DNA of 64,000 nt, taken from positions 1 through 64,000 of the forward strand of contig CAZLAW010000001.1 of assembly GCA_964557625.1 (NCBI GenBank). The letters are read 5' to 3'. The stretch is from Marinicella sp964557625 (lineage in GTDB: Bacteria; Pseudomonadota; Gammaproteobacteria; Xanthomonadales; Marinicellaceae). This document shows positions 42,036-50,995 of this stretch, piece by piece; the stretch's first letter is position 1, and each line of letters begins with the position of its first letter. Below the pieces are notes generated by a model. It had not been told where the DNA came from, ran no database searches, and saw only the letters and a list, made by a program, of their open reading frames with translations. A program made the position numbers and the translations under genes.

Positions 42036-44072
42036 ATGAAAAAATTACTGCTCACGGCCGCCGTATGTTTACCGCTGATGGCCTGCCAAACCAATCAAAC
42101 CAAACATGATGTCCGAACCCCAGACAATTCTGTGCAATCAGGCATCACCTTAGACCACATGGACAAATCCATTCGTCCGCAGGATGATTTTTACCGCCAT
42201 GTGAACGGACACTGGCTGGAGACGTTTGAAATTCCCGCCGACAAATCCAATTACGGCTCCTTCACCAAACTCGGCGACGAAAGCCGCGAACATGTTAAAG
42301 AGATTATTCTTGAGGTCTCAAGCCATGATAACCCGCCTGGCAGCACCGAACAAAAAATTGCTGATATTTACGCCTCCTGGATGGATACCGAGCGCTTAGA
42401 GGAACTCGGTATGCAGCCTCTGGCTGATGAAATGAATCGCATTAACAACATCCAGACTCAATCCGATTTAAGCGCTTACATGGCCTATGCGGATATTTAC
42501 AGCACCTCGCCTCTTCGCATGTATGTCTATATCGACCAAAAGCAGTCGGATACGTACATCGTTTATATGAGTCAAAGTGGTTTGGGCTTGCCGGATCGTG
42601 ATTATTATTTTAAAGAAGGTGAGCAATCACAAAAGATTCGGGATGCCTACAAAAATCACATCGCAACAATGTTTGATTTAGCCGAATACAAAGACAGCCG
42701 GGATAAGGCAGACACTGTCTATCAAATGGAGAAATTCCTGGCCGAAGGTCAGTGGACCCGCATTCAGAACCGAGACCGGGATAAAACCTACAACAAATTA
42801 ACCTTCAGTGAATTAAAAGTCCTGTTACCGAATCTGGATTGGGAAGCCTGGCTTAGTGAAAGCATGATTGAGCAGCCTGAGCAATTGATTGTCTCTCAAC
42901 CCGATTACTTAAGTACCTTTAATCAGGCCCTGACTCATTTTGATCTGGACCAGTGGCAAGATTATTTTCGTTGGCAACTGTTGCGATCAGCCGCACCTTA
43001 CTTAAGTGCTGAATTTGAACAGGCCAGTTTTGACTTCTATGGTACGGTCCTCACCGGCACCCCGGAGCAAGAACCTCGCTGGAAACGCGGCGTTAATCTT
43101 GTTAATGGCTTGATTGGTGAGTTGGTCGGTAAAATTTACGTTGAAAAACACTTTCCGCCGGAAGCTAAAGAGCGCATGAATGTGATGATTGAAAATTTAC
43201 GTGAAGCCTATGGTGACAGCATTAAAGAATTGGACTGGATGAGTGATGCCACCAAAGAAAAAGCCCTGGTTAAACTGGCCAAATTTAACCCCAAAGTGGG
43301 TTATCCCGATCGCTGGCGTGATTACAGTGACATGAACATTCAAGCCGATAACCTGATTGCCAATCTGGTGGAAGCGAATCGCTTTTTAACCCACCGTAAC
43401 CGCAGTAAATTAGGTCAGCCGATTGATCGCCACGAATGGGGCATGAATCCACAACGGGTGAATGCTTATTACAACCCCACCAAAAATGAAATTGTATTCC
43501 CGGCCGCCATCTTACAGCCACCATTCTTTAACTTAGAAGCCGATGAAGCCGTTAATTATGGCGGTATCGGTGCAGTGATTGGTCATGAAATGGGCCATGG
43601 CTTTGATGACCAGGGTTCTAAATATGACGGTGACGGTAATCTGAAAAACTGGTGGACTGACGAAGACCGTAAACGCTTTGAAGAACGTACCGCAAAACTG
43701 ATTAAACAATATGATGCTTTTACGGTCTTGGATGGTCTTCATGTCAAGGGAGAATTCACCCAGGGCGAAAACATCGGTGATTTAAGCGGTATGGCGATTG
43801 CTTATAAAGCCTTTAAAAAGCATTATACCGCAGACCGTGTGATTGACGGTTACACACCAGATCAACGATTTTTCCTGGGCTGGGCACAGGTCTGGATGCG
43901 TAAATACCGCGATGAAGAGCTGCGCAAACGCATCGAAACCGATCCCCACGCGCCTTCAGAATTCCGCACCAATGGCATTTTAAGAAATATGCCTGAATTC
44001 TACCGGGCTTTTGATGTGAAACCGGGTGACGGTATGTACCTGCCCCCCGAAGAACGCGTTAAAATCTGGTAA
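42036..44072 (+). CDS. M13 (neprilysin/PepO-like) lipoprotein endopeptidase
   Basis: A 678-residue zinc endopeptidase. The N-terminus is a lipoprotein signal (MKKLLLTAAVCLPLMAC, lipobox LMAC, Cys17), so it is probably anchored in the outer or inner membrane. Typical M13 blocks are DDFYRHVNGHWLETFEIP, NAYYNPTKNEIVFPAAILQP, the zinc site VIGHEMGHGFDD and the third ligand in GENIGDLSGMAIAYKAF. The C-terminal FRTNGILRNMPEFYRAFDV is also conserved. It is flanked by composite repeats and followed by a strong terminator. Confidence 0.93.
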   Translation: MKKLLLTAAVCLPLMACQTNQTKHDVRTPDNSVQSGITLDHMDKSIRPQDDFYRHVNGHWLETFEIPADKSNYGSFTKLGDESREHVKEIILEVSSHDNPPGSTEQKIADIYASWMDTERLEELGMQPLADEMNRINNIQTQSDLSAYMAYADIYSTSPLRMYVYIDQKQSDTYIVYMSQSGLGLPDRDYYFKEGEQSQKIRDAYKNHIATMFDLAEYKDSRDKADTVYQMEKFLAEGQWTRIQNRDRDKTYNKLTFSELKVLLPNLDWEAWLSESMIEQPEQLIVSQPDYLSTFNQALTHFDLDQWQDYFRWQLLRSAAPYLSAEFEQASFDFYGTVLTGTPEQEPRWKRGVNLVNGLIGELVGKIYVEKHFPPEAKERMNVMIENLREAYGDSIKELDWMSDATKEKALVKLAKFNPKVGYPDRWRDYSDMNIQADNLIANLVEANRFLTHRNRSKLGQPIDRHEWGMNPQRVNAYYNPTKNEIVFPAAILQPPFFNLEADEAVNYGGIGAVIGHEMGHGFDDQGSKYDGDGNLKNWWTDEDRKRFEERTAKLIKQYDAFTVLDGLHVKGEFTQGENIGDLSGMAIAYKAFKKHYTADRVIDGYTPDQRFFLGWAQVWMRKYRDEELRKRIETDPHAPSEFRTNGILRNMPEFYRAFDVKPGDGMYLPPEERVKIW

Positions 44073-44090
44073 TTGCATCAATTTTCGTAT

Positions 44091-44119
44091 AAAAAGGCGG
44101 CCACCGAGCCGCCTTTTTT
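44091..44119 (+). terminator. rho-independent terminator of the M13 peptidase gene
   Basis: AAAAAGGCGGC (44091-44101) pairs with GCCGCCTTTTT (44108-44118) around a six-base loop and runs into T residues. It lies 18 bases after the stop codon. Confidence 0.9.
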
Positions 44120-44134
44120 ATGGCCTATTTCCCA

Positions 44135-44169
44135 CCCCGTACCGGCAAAGGCCGGTACCCAGCATCTTT
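44135..44169. repeat. REP-like palindrome, right of M13 peptidase gene
   Basis: GTACCGGC (44139-44146) pairs with GCCGGTAC (44151-44158) around AAAG, followed by CCAGCATCTTTT. It belongs to the class of palindromes with a trailing CAGxxTCTTT common in gammaproteobacterial intergenic DNA. It is the counterpart of the unit at 41819. Confidence 0.65.
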
Positions 44170-44200
44170 TACAAATACACTTGATTATTTAAGCAATAAA

Positions 44201-44305
44201 TTAACCACAGAGAACACGATTAACACACAAAGCCCACAAAGTAAAAGATAATGAATTAAATACCTTTGCGCCCTTTGTGAAAAACTTTGCGAACTTTGTG
44301 GTTAA
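44201..44305. repeat. TTAACCACA...TGTGGTTAA inverted-end element
   Basis: A 105-base non-coding segment with perfect 9-base inverted ends TTAACCACA (44201-44209) and TGTGGTTAA (44297-44305). Internally, CACAAAG-type and CTTTGTG-type units are also roughly mirrored. Partial copies are at 1617-1662 and 41881-41890. The 301-base gap 44073-44373 holds this, the terminator and the REP-like palindrome, and no gene. Confidence 0.65.
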
Positions 44306-44373
44306 AAAGCAACTCTACAGGATAATATAACATTGTTTCGAGGTATGGCGGCGGCCAGCTGCTGAGCTGACTT

Positions 44374-45144
44374 TTATTTGTTTTCGTTATTTTTCAATAA
44401 TTCAAAGGTCACCACAATCGGCAGATGATCGCTGGCGACTTTAGCGGTTTTGATTTTTGAGCGGTGGGCATTCAGGGCTTTTAAACCACCCCGGTAATAG
44501 ACACGGTCTAAGCCGCCGCGGGGTGAAAAGGAAGGATAGGTTTTGATGGCTTTTTCATTACCACGGATGGTGGTGCGATCGGTGGCACATTCAAAATCGC
44601 GGCCGATAATAAATAAGGCCCGTAACAATGACCGCCAGTCATTAAAATCACCACCGACAATACAGGGATAATCAGGATTTATATTGGAAAACTCAGGCGA
44701 TTTAAACAAAATACCCATTTGTTTTTGCCGTTCTTTGGCCGACAAACCCAAGTGCAGATTAAACACATCCAGCATTAAACGGTCATTCCTTGATTCATCT
44801 AAATCGATCAAAGTATGCTGACAACCGCGTTTTTTCTTATTATCCACGGTTAAATCGATGTTGCTTTCACCCACAATCGGAAAGCGACTTAAGGTGGCAT
44901 TACCGTAATAGCCTTTTTTTAAACTGACGTTATAACCGGTGGCTTTGTAGGGATAATCACACATATCCGCCAAGGTCGCTGCCAGATCTAATTCATCAGA
45001 ACGCGGCACACCATAATCCACCTCTTGTAACAGCACAATATCGGCATTCAGGGTATTGAGAATATCGGCAATTCGCTGCGGGCTAAAGCGCCGATCGAGA
45101 CCAATGGCGCGGTGGATGTTATAGCTGACCAGTTTAAAAATCAT
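44374..45144 (-). CDS. endonuclease/exonuclease/phosphatase family protein
   Basis: A 256-residue cytoplasmic protein of the EEP superfamily (Mg-dependent phosphodiesterases). Family residues are SYNIHRAIGLDRR (Asn), VLLQEVD (metal Glu), VFNLHLGLS (His), VGGDFNDWRSL (Asp-Asn) and KVASDHLPIVVTF (terminal Asp-His). The substrate may be nucleic acid, a phospholipid or another phosphodiester. It is encoded just after ybiI on the same strand. Confidence 0.83.
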   Translation of the reverse strand: MIFKLVSYNIHRAIGLDRRFSPQRIADILNTLNADIVLLQEVDYGVPRSDELDLAATLADMCDYPYKATGYNVSLKKGYYGNATLSRFPIVGESNIDLTVDNKKKRGCQHTLIDLDESRNDRLMLDVFNLHLGLSAKERQKQMGILFKSPEFSNINPDYPCIVGGDFNDWRSLLRALFIIGRDFECATDRTTIRGNEKAIKTYPSFSPRGGLDRVYYRGGLKALNAHRSKIKTAKVASDHLPIVVTFELLKNNENK

Positions 45145-45159
45145 TATTTTATTTGATGA

Positions 45160-45426
45160 TTAACGCAACTGACTGTCTTTTGAGCCACGTCGATTATAAG
45201 CTGACTGATTGTTATTGCTTTTATCCTCAATGTCCTGACAGGCCACACACAAGCGCACACCCTGAATGGCTTCCTGACGCGCTTTCGGAATCGGCGTATC
45301 ACACTCTTCACAATGCGTAAGGCTGGGCCCGGTTGCTTGCTGTTTTTTTAACTGTGCCACTGCATCTGCGATATCGGCATCAATCTGATCCTGCACCGCC
45401 CCGTCTTTATACCAACCGCCGGCCAT
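45160..45426 (-). CDS. ybiI: DksA/TraR-type zinc-finger protein YbiI
   Basis: An 88-residue protein with a C4 zinc finger (HCEECDTPIPKAR and RLCVACQ) of the DksA/TraR family. Both the N-terminal MAGGWYKDGAVQDQIDADI and the C-terminal YNRRGSKDSQLR match E. coli YbiI closely. Lacking the long DksA coiled coil, it may bind RNA polymerase in a different way; its role is unproven. A GAGGTG ribosome-binding site precedes the ATG. The 178 bases upstream (45427-45604) hold no gene. Confidence 0.9.
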   Translation of the reverse strand: MAGGWYKDGAVQDQIDADIADAVAQLKKQQATGPSLTHCEECDTPIPKARQEAIQGVRLCVACQDIEDKSNNNQSAYNRRGSKDSQLR

Positions 45427-45604
45427 AATAACACCTCAAAAAATCTATTATTCTGCAAAATTAACAATGAGATTACTCACCATTTTGGTAAGAACTTATT
45501 ATTAATAAACAATAAATATAGGGCCTAAAGACCCGAATTTCAATGGATACACGCTTTTGTGTTCACAGCATAAAGACATAGCCATCCAAAGCTGAATGAG
45601 GCGA

Positions 45605-45943
45605 TCAACCCAGTTTAGCGCCGTTCTCACAGGGTTTATCGGGAACAGCCAAGATTACAGCGCCTTTTTCATTGTAAAAGCCGGTCACCAAGCATTCAGA
45701 CATCATGGGCCCGATTTGCTTGGGTTGAAAATTGACCACAGCCACCACTTGTTTGCCGATCAATTCTTCTGTGGTGTATAAATCGGTAATCTGGGCGCTG
45801 GATTTTTTGGTGCCGATGTCTTCACCAAAATCCACTTGTAATTGATAAGCGGGTTTACGGGCTTGTTTAAATACTTCGGCAGATACAATGGTGCCAACCC
45901 TTAGTTCAACTTGCTCAAAATCCTGCCAGCTGATGGTTTTCAT
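45605..45943 (-). CDS. csaA: tRNA-binding/chaperone-like protein CsaA
   Basis: A 112-residue single OB-fold domain related to the tRNA-binding domains of MetRS and PheRS. The pattern is FEQVELRVGTIVSAEVFKQA, SAQITDLYT, GKQVVAVVNFQPKQIGPMMS and VPDKPCENGAKLG. B. subtilis CsaA was described as a secretion chaperone. Its ATG overlaps the stop of the HMG-CoA lyase gene. Confidence 0.9.
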   Translation of the reverse strand: MKTISWQDFEQVELRVGTIVSAEVFKQARKPAYQLQVDFGEDIGTKKSSAQITDLYTTEELIGKQVVAVVNFQPKQIGPMMSECLVTGFYNEKGAVILAVPDKPCENGAKLG

Positions 45944-46845
45944 TGGGAAGACCCGCAGGCGTTGGCGGCTTTGCTGTTACCGGAGCGACCTAAGACCTGA
46001 CTGATGTTTTTGCCGGCGGTGATGAGCTTATCCAGGTCAATACCGGTTTTAATGTCCATGCCGTGTAACATGTATACCACGTCTTCGGTGCTGACGTTAC
46101 CACTTGCACCTGGCGCATAGGGGCAGCCGCCGAGTCCGGCCACAGAGGCATCGATAATACGGGCACCCTCCTGAATACAGGCCAGGATATTGGCCAGGGC
46201 CTGACCGTAGGTATCATGAAAATGCACCGCCAGTGAATTGGTCGGAATGCGTTTGGCAACTTGCGCAAACATGCGTTGGGCTTTTAACGGGGTGCCGACG
46301 CCGATGGTATCGCCCAGAGATATTTCATAACAGCCCATGGCAAACAGTTTTTCACTGACAGCGGCAACTTGTTCAGGGTCAATTTCCCCTTCATAGGGAC
46401 AACCCAGGACACAAGAAACATAGCCGCGTACTTTAATATCGTTCTGTTTGGCCTGTTCTAAAATCGGTGTAAAGCGTTCGAAGGATTCTTCAATGCTGCA
46501 TTTAATGTTTTTTTGGTTAAAGGTTTCTGACGCCGCAGTAAACACCGCCACTTCTTTGATGCCGGCATCCATGGCCGCTTCAAAGCCTTTCATATTCGGT
46601 GTTAACGCAGAATAAATAATACCCTCATCGTGCACTAAACGGCTCGCCACTTGTTTGGCATCGGCCAATTGCGGCACCCATTTGGGGCTTACAAAGCCAG
46701 TGACCTCAATGTGCTTAACGCCGGCAGTACGTAAATCATTGATTAACTGAACTTTGTCATTAACTGCGATAACCTGTGATTCATTTTGCAGCCCATCTCT
46801 GGGTGAAACTTCAACGATTTTAATGCTTTGCGGTAAGCTCATCAT
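45940..46845 (-). CDS. mvaB: hydroxymethylglutaryl-CoA lyase
   Basis: Cleaves HMG-CoA to acetyl-CoA and acetoacetate, the last step of leucine breakdown. The 301-residue protein has VSPRDGLQNESQVI with the catalytic Arg-Asp, VTGFVSPKWVPQL, the metal-binding HFHDTYGQALAN and the catalytic-cysteine loop GLGGCPYAPGASGNVSTED. It overlaps the carboxylase gene by four bases and csaA by four. Confidence 0.94.
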   Translation of the reverse strand: MMSLPQSIKIVEVSPRDGLQNESQVIAVNDKVQLINDLRTAGVKHIEVTGFVSPKWVPQLADAKQVASRLVHDEGIIYSALTPNMKGFEAAMDAGIKEVAVFTAASETFNQKNIKCSIEESFERFTPILEQAKQNDIKVRGYVSCVLGCPYEGEIDPEQVAAVSEKLFAMGCYEISLGDTIGVGTPLKAQRMFAQVAKRIPTNSLAVHFHDTYGQALANILACIQEGARIIDASVAGLGGCPYAPGASGNVSTEDVVYMLHGMDIKTGIDLDKLITAGKNISQVLGRSGNSKAANACGSSQ

Positions 46846-48728
46846 GGCATCAACTCCACCAGCAGGTCATCGGCTTTGACCTGGTTATCCACCGCCACAG
46901 CCAGGTTTTTGATTTCAGCGTCACGCTCAGCTTTAATCGCCAGTTCCATTTTCATGGCTTCCATAATCAGTAACGTATCACCCTGTGCCACCTGTTCGCC
47001 TTCACTGACCTTGATGTCAATGATTTTACCGGGCATCGGTGCATACAACGCATTGGCATCTGAGGCCACTGCCTGCGCATCATGATTAGGCAATTGCAGG
47101 GTGTATCTGTGGTTATGATGAATTACCTGGACAAAATGCCGGTGTCGGTGGCACAAATCGTCAGATGTCGGCTGATAATGAAATTGGCCATCCACTAAAT
47201 AACCGTCTGTGTTCAGCGTCACTTGATGTTGTTCAGTGTGTCCATTCATTGTAATGTTCAGGGTCAGTGCCCGGGGTTGCTGCAGGCGCCAACCCACAGC
47301 TTGCTGCCAAATGCTTGATGCGGCTTTGGACGGTATAATCTCACGGCCCAGAATCGCCCACACAGCCGGCGGGATTTGTTGCTGAATATCCAGATCTTTA
47401 TTGTCCAGACTGTTGGTATAAATCCGGTGCTGTTTAAAATACGGACTGTCAATAATGGCTGATAAAAATCCCAAATTGGTGGTCACGCCAAACACCGCAC
47501 TGTGATTGAGCATCTGTTGCATGCGCTGAATACTGGCTGTTCGGTCTTCGCCCCAGGCCACCAGCTTGGCAATCATGGGGTCATAATGAATACTGACGCT
47601 GTCATGGGCGCGCACGCCGGAATCCACCAATCCTTTTTCTTCTGTGGGAAATTGTAAATATTCAATCAGTCCGGTGGACGGCAAATAGTCATTGTCCGGA
47701 TCTTCAGCGTAGACCCGTGCCTGAATGGCATGACCCTGACATTGGATATCGGCTTGTTTTTTGGGTAATGGCTTGCCCTCGGCCACCGCAATTTGCCAGG
47801 CCACCAAATCAACCCCGGTTATCAGTTCAGTCACCCGGTGTTCCACTTGTAACCGGGTGTTCATTTCCATGAAATAAAACTGCTCACCATCCAAAATAAA
47901 TTCAATGGTACCGGCACCCCGGTATTCAATCGCCCGGGTGGCTTGAACGGCTGCCTGGTGCATGGCCTGGCGCACTGTGTCATCCAAATCTGCTGCCGGC
48001 GCTTCTTCAATGATTTTTTGATAACGGCGTTGGGTGGAACAGTCCCGCTCAAATAAATGCACCACATGGCCCTGACTGTCAGCAAAGACCTGCACTTCAA
48101 TGTGTTTAGGCTTGGTGATGTATTTTTCCAGTATTACGCGGTCATCGCCAAAGGCATTACGGGCTTCTCGTTGGGCTGATTGCAGCTGTTTGTCGAAATC
48201 AGCGGCAGACTCAACAATTTTCATGCCTTTACCGCCACCGCCGGAGACGGCTTTAATTAACACCGGGAAGCCGATTTTATCAGCTTCTTGGGCCAGTAAT
48301 TCAGGGCTTTGATCATCACCCTGGTAGCCGGGCACACAGGGTACATCGGCGGCCAACATGGTTTGCTTGGCGGCTGATTTTGAACCCATTAAACGCATCG
48401 CTTCAGCCGGTGCACCAATAAAGATTAAGCCTGCATCAACCACTTGCTGGGCAAAATCAGCCTGTTCGGATAAAAAACCATAACCCGGATGAATCGCGTC
48501 GGCTGCGCAATCCCTGGCCGCCCGGATAATTTTGTCACCATTTAAGTAGGATTCTGATAAAGCGACACCACCGAGATAAACCGCTTCGTCAGCCCGGTTA
48601 ACGGCCTTAGAATAACGATCGGCATCTGAATACACCGCCACGGTGCGAATACCCAGTTGGCGACAGGTGTCTATAATGCGCACCGCAATCTCACCGCGAT
48701 TGGCAATCAGTATTTTTTTTATCGACAT
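46842..48728 (-). CDS. biotin-dependent acyl-CoA carboxylase alpha subunit (probably 3-methylcrotonyl-CoA carboxylase)
   Basis: A 628-residue protein from ATG 48728; a TTG two codons upstream is less likely. The biotin carboxylase domain has LIANRGEIAVRIIDTCRQLG, VSGGGGKGMKIV, EKYITKPKHIEVQVF and MNTRLQVEHRVTE. A linker and a C-terminal biotinyl domain with EAMKME follow. Adjacency to HMG-CoA lyase points to the leucine pathway (LiuD-like), but no carboxyltransferase beta subunit lies in the window, so propionyl- or geranyl-CoA specificity is not excluded. Confidence 0.85.
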   Translation of the reverse strand: MSIKKILIANRGEIAVRIIDTCRQLGIRTVAVYSDADRYSKAVNRADEAVYLGGVALSESYLNGDKIIRAARDCAADAIHPGYGFLSEQADFAQQVVDAGLIFIGAPAEAMRLMGSKSAAKQTMLAADVPCVPGYQGDDQSPELLAQEADKIGFPVLIKAVSGGGGKGMKIVESAADFDKQLQSAQREARNAFGDDRVILEKYITKPKHIEVQVFADSQGHVVHLFERDCSTQRRYQKIIEEAPAADLDDTVRQAMHQAAVQATRAIEYRGAGTIEFILDGEQFYFMEMNTRLQVEHRVTELITGVDLVAWQIAVAEGKPLPKKQADIQCQGHAIQARVYAEDPDNDYLPSTGLIEYLQFPTEEKGLVDSGVRAHDSVSIHYDPMIAKLVAWGEDRTASIQRMQQMLNHSAVFGVTTNLGFLSAIIDSPYFKQHRIYTNSLDNKDLDIQQQIPPAVWAILGREIIPSKAASSIWQQAVGWRLQQPRALTLNITMNGHTEQHQVTLNTDGYLVDGQFHYQPTSDDLCHRHRHFVQVIHHNHRYTLQLPNHDAQAVASDANALYAPMPGKIIDIKVSEGEQVAQGDTLLIMEAMKMELAIKAERDAEIKNLAVAVDNQVKADDLLVELMP

Positions 48729-48769
48729 GAACAATGGCTGTTTTAAAACCAGCCATTATAACTGATTGC

Positions 48770-49432
48770 TTAGCTACGTAACAATTCTCGGCTCCGAATG
48801 GTGCGTCCACCCACCAAATGATGAACCACCGAACGAAATAAGCGGTTTAATCCACGTAATTCCTCGCTCGTTAATGGCTGTTGCTGAACAAATCGGCGAA
48901 AAGTCCCGGCACGGCAATTTTTTTGACCATGACTGACCACCAGGCCCTGATCGGGTTGAAAAATCAGGCTGGAATCATCAGAAATACCGTTGTCCACAGA
49001 TAAGGCATAACCATTTAATTCACACAATTTCAGCTCAAAATGGCGCAACAATAAAGCCACAGACTTACTTTCTCGTAAAGCCTTTAATACCTCCAGATAA
49101 ATCGGATATACGGCGCTACTGTGTTCTTCATCCATATTCAATAACAGCAACAACTCGTTGCAATACAGCATCGCCACCTGATTCAGGTAATTCGGCGAGC
49201 TCACCGAGCCTGATTGCTCGGCCTGGGTCAGGGTTTTCAAATCTTGTCGGCCCTGAAAGCTGATGGTGGTTTCGATAAAAGGTTGCAAATGACCTTTAAA
49301 AGGGGATTTTTGACCCCGGCTGCCTCTGGCAACAGCATCCACACGGCCGTGCTGTCGGGTCAGTAATTTAACAATTTGACTGCTGTTTTTGAATTGGATG
49401 GTATGCAGCACAAAAGCCTTATCGGTGAACAT
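48770..49432 (-). CDS. recO: DNA repair protein RecO
   Basis: RecO helps RecR load RecA onto SSB-coated single-stranded DNA. The 220-residue protein has the N-terminal OB fold (AFVLHTIQFKNSSQIVKLLT, GRVDAVARGSRGQKSPFKG) and a helical C-terminal domain. The zinc-type cysteines are not obvious, as in many gammaproteobacteria. It is the last gene of the lepA-lepB-rnc-era-recO run. Confidence 0.9.
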   Translation of the reverse strand: MFTDKAFVLHTIQFKNSSQIVKLLTRQHGRVDAVARGSRGQKSPFKGHLQPFIETTISFQGRQDLKTLTQAEQSGSVSSPNYLNQVAMLYCNELLLLLNMDEEHSSAVYPIYLEVLKALRESKSVALLLRHFELKLCELNGYALSVDNGISDDSSLIFQPDQGLVVSHGQKNCRAGTFRRFVQQQPLTSEELRGLNRLFRSVVHHLVGGRTIRSRELLRS

Positions 49433-49437
49433 GAGTA

Positions 49438-50340
49438 CTACGGTTCTTTGTAACCCAATCCATCCAGTGCCTGTTGATCATCGGTCCAGGCTGATTTTAT
49501 TTTGACCCATAATTTTAAATTAACCCGTGACTGAATGAAGTCTTCAATTTCAGCCCGGGCTTTTATGCCTACCTGTTTAATGGCGGCACCGCCACGCCCG
49601 ATGATAATGCGTTTTTGCTGTTCCCGCTCAACCCAAATGGTGGCATGGATATGGGTCATGGTTTCTTTGATTTCATACACATCAATGGTGACGGTCAGAC
49701 TATAGGGCAATTCTTGATGAAAACGCAGGGTCAATTGCTCACGGATAAGTTCCGACACAAAAAACCGGGTGGAACGATCTGAGATTAATGAAGGATCATA
49801 TAAAGGCGGTGATTGAGGTAAGCGTTCAAGCAAAGTCTCCACCAAATAATCCACTTGTTTGTTCTTTAACGCACTGATGTAAAATACGTCATCATAAGCG
49901 AATTGAGCTAATATAGTTTCCACAAAAGGTAACAGTTCAGTTTTCTGATCACTTAAATCCACCTTATTAACCACCAAAATTTTTTGCCCGCCGCCGGCCA
50001 TTACAATCTCAGCCGCCCGTTGGTCTTCATCATGCCATTGTCCGGCTTCCACCAGATGCAAAATAATATCGACATCCTGAGCTGAACTGCGTGCGGTTTG
50101 GTTAAGCTGTTTGTTTAAGGCGGTTTTTTTCTGATTATGAATACCGGGCGTATCCAAAAACACGATTTGACCTTTAGGATTGTGATAGATGGCCAAAATT
50201 TGATGGCGGGTGGTCTGTGGTTTATGACTGACAATACTGAGTTTTTGTTGCAACACCTGATTGATTAAGGTGGATTTACCCACATTGGGGCGACCAAGGA
50301 CCGCCACATAACCGGCTTTAAAGGGTTTTTTATCAGACAT
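49438..50340 (-). CDS. era: GTPase Era
   Basis: Era binds the 3' end of 16S rRNA and checks 30S maturation. The 300-residue protein has G1 GRPNVGKSTLINQ, G2 QTTRHQI, G3 DTPGIH and G4 VVNKVD. The KH domain includes IIGRGGAAIKQVGIKARAEI. It overlaps the rnc stop by eight bases. Confidence 0.96.
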   Translation of the reverse strand: MSDKKPFKAGYVAVLGRPNVGKSTLINQVLQQKLSIVSHKPQTTRHQILAIYHNPKGQIVFLDTPGIHNQKKTALNKQLNQTARSSAQDVDIILHLVEAGQWHDEDQRAAEIVMAGGGQKILVVNKVDLSDQKTELLPFVETILAQFAYDDVFYISALKNKQVDYLVETLLERLPQSPPLYDPSLISDRSTRFFVSELIREQLTLRFHQELPYSLTVTIDVYEIKETMTHIHATIWVEREQQKRIIIGRGGAAIKQVGIKARAEIEDFIQSRVNLKLWVKIKSAWTDDQQALDGLGYKEP

Positions 50341-50992
50341 TTTTGAGCTGTTTCATCATTGCAGCGGCGGCTTTTTGTTCCGCTTTTTTGCGGCTTTTAC
50401 CGGAAGCCTGGGTTTGTTTATCCAATTCAGTGATTTGACAAACCACCACAAAAGTCGGTTCGTTGTCTTGGTCTTCCACTGCAATGGTTTCGTAGACAGG
50501 TAATTGTAATCCGTTTTTTTGTAAATACTCCTGTAAACCGGTTTTGGCATCTTTGCCGATTGCATCGGGATCAATGGCGGCCAGCCACGGTTGCATCACC
50601 GCCAAAATGAATTGTTGGGTGAACGCATAGCCCTGATCCAGCAACACAGCGCCATACACGGCTTCCACCGCATCAGCCAGTACCGAACTTTTATTAACGC
50701 CACCGGATTTAATCTCACCGGGACCCAATTTAATTTGGTTTCCCAAATCATAATGCCGGGCAATTTCTGCCAGTGTTTTACCTTTAACCAATTGTGCCCG
50801 CAGACGTGACATATCGCCTTCCGTTAATTGTGGGAAATGATCATACAGATACTGAGACACCACCAGAGACAACACCGAGTCACCCAAAAATTCCAGACGT
50901 TCATTGTTGTTTTTACCTTTACTGCGGTGGGTCAGCGCTTGCTGAATGAGTGCCTTGTTATTAACACCAACGGTTTGGCCTAAAATGTTCAA
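50333..50992 (-). CDS. rnc: ribonuclease III
   Basis: Cuts double-stranded RNA in rRNA processing and regulation. The 219-residue protein has the catalytic signature NERLEFLGDSVLSLVVSQYL, the second acidic site DAVEAVYGAVLLD and a C-terminal dsRNA-binding domain ending KKAEQKAAAAMMKQL. The start is a TTG ending at 50992, as no suitable ATG exists before the catalytic domain. It directly follows the DUF4845 gene. Confidence 0.95.
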   Translation of the reverse strand: MNILGQTVGVNNKALIQQALTHRSKGKNNNERLEFLGDSVLSLVVSQYLYDHFPQLTEGDMSRLRAQLVKGKTLAEIARHYDLGNQIKLGPGEIKSGGVNKSSVLADAVEAVYGAVLLDQGYAFTQQFILAVMQPWLAAIDPDAIGKDAKTGLQEYLQKNGLQLPVYETIAVEDQDNEPTFVVVCQITELDKQTQASGKSRKKAEQKAAAAMMKQLKNV

Positions 50993-50995
50993 AAC

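Noticed and set aside
42036..44072. M13 gene as a transposon cargo
   Set aside because: No transposase or long terminal repeats accompany it; only short composite repeats flank it, which is reported separately.
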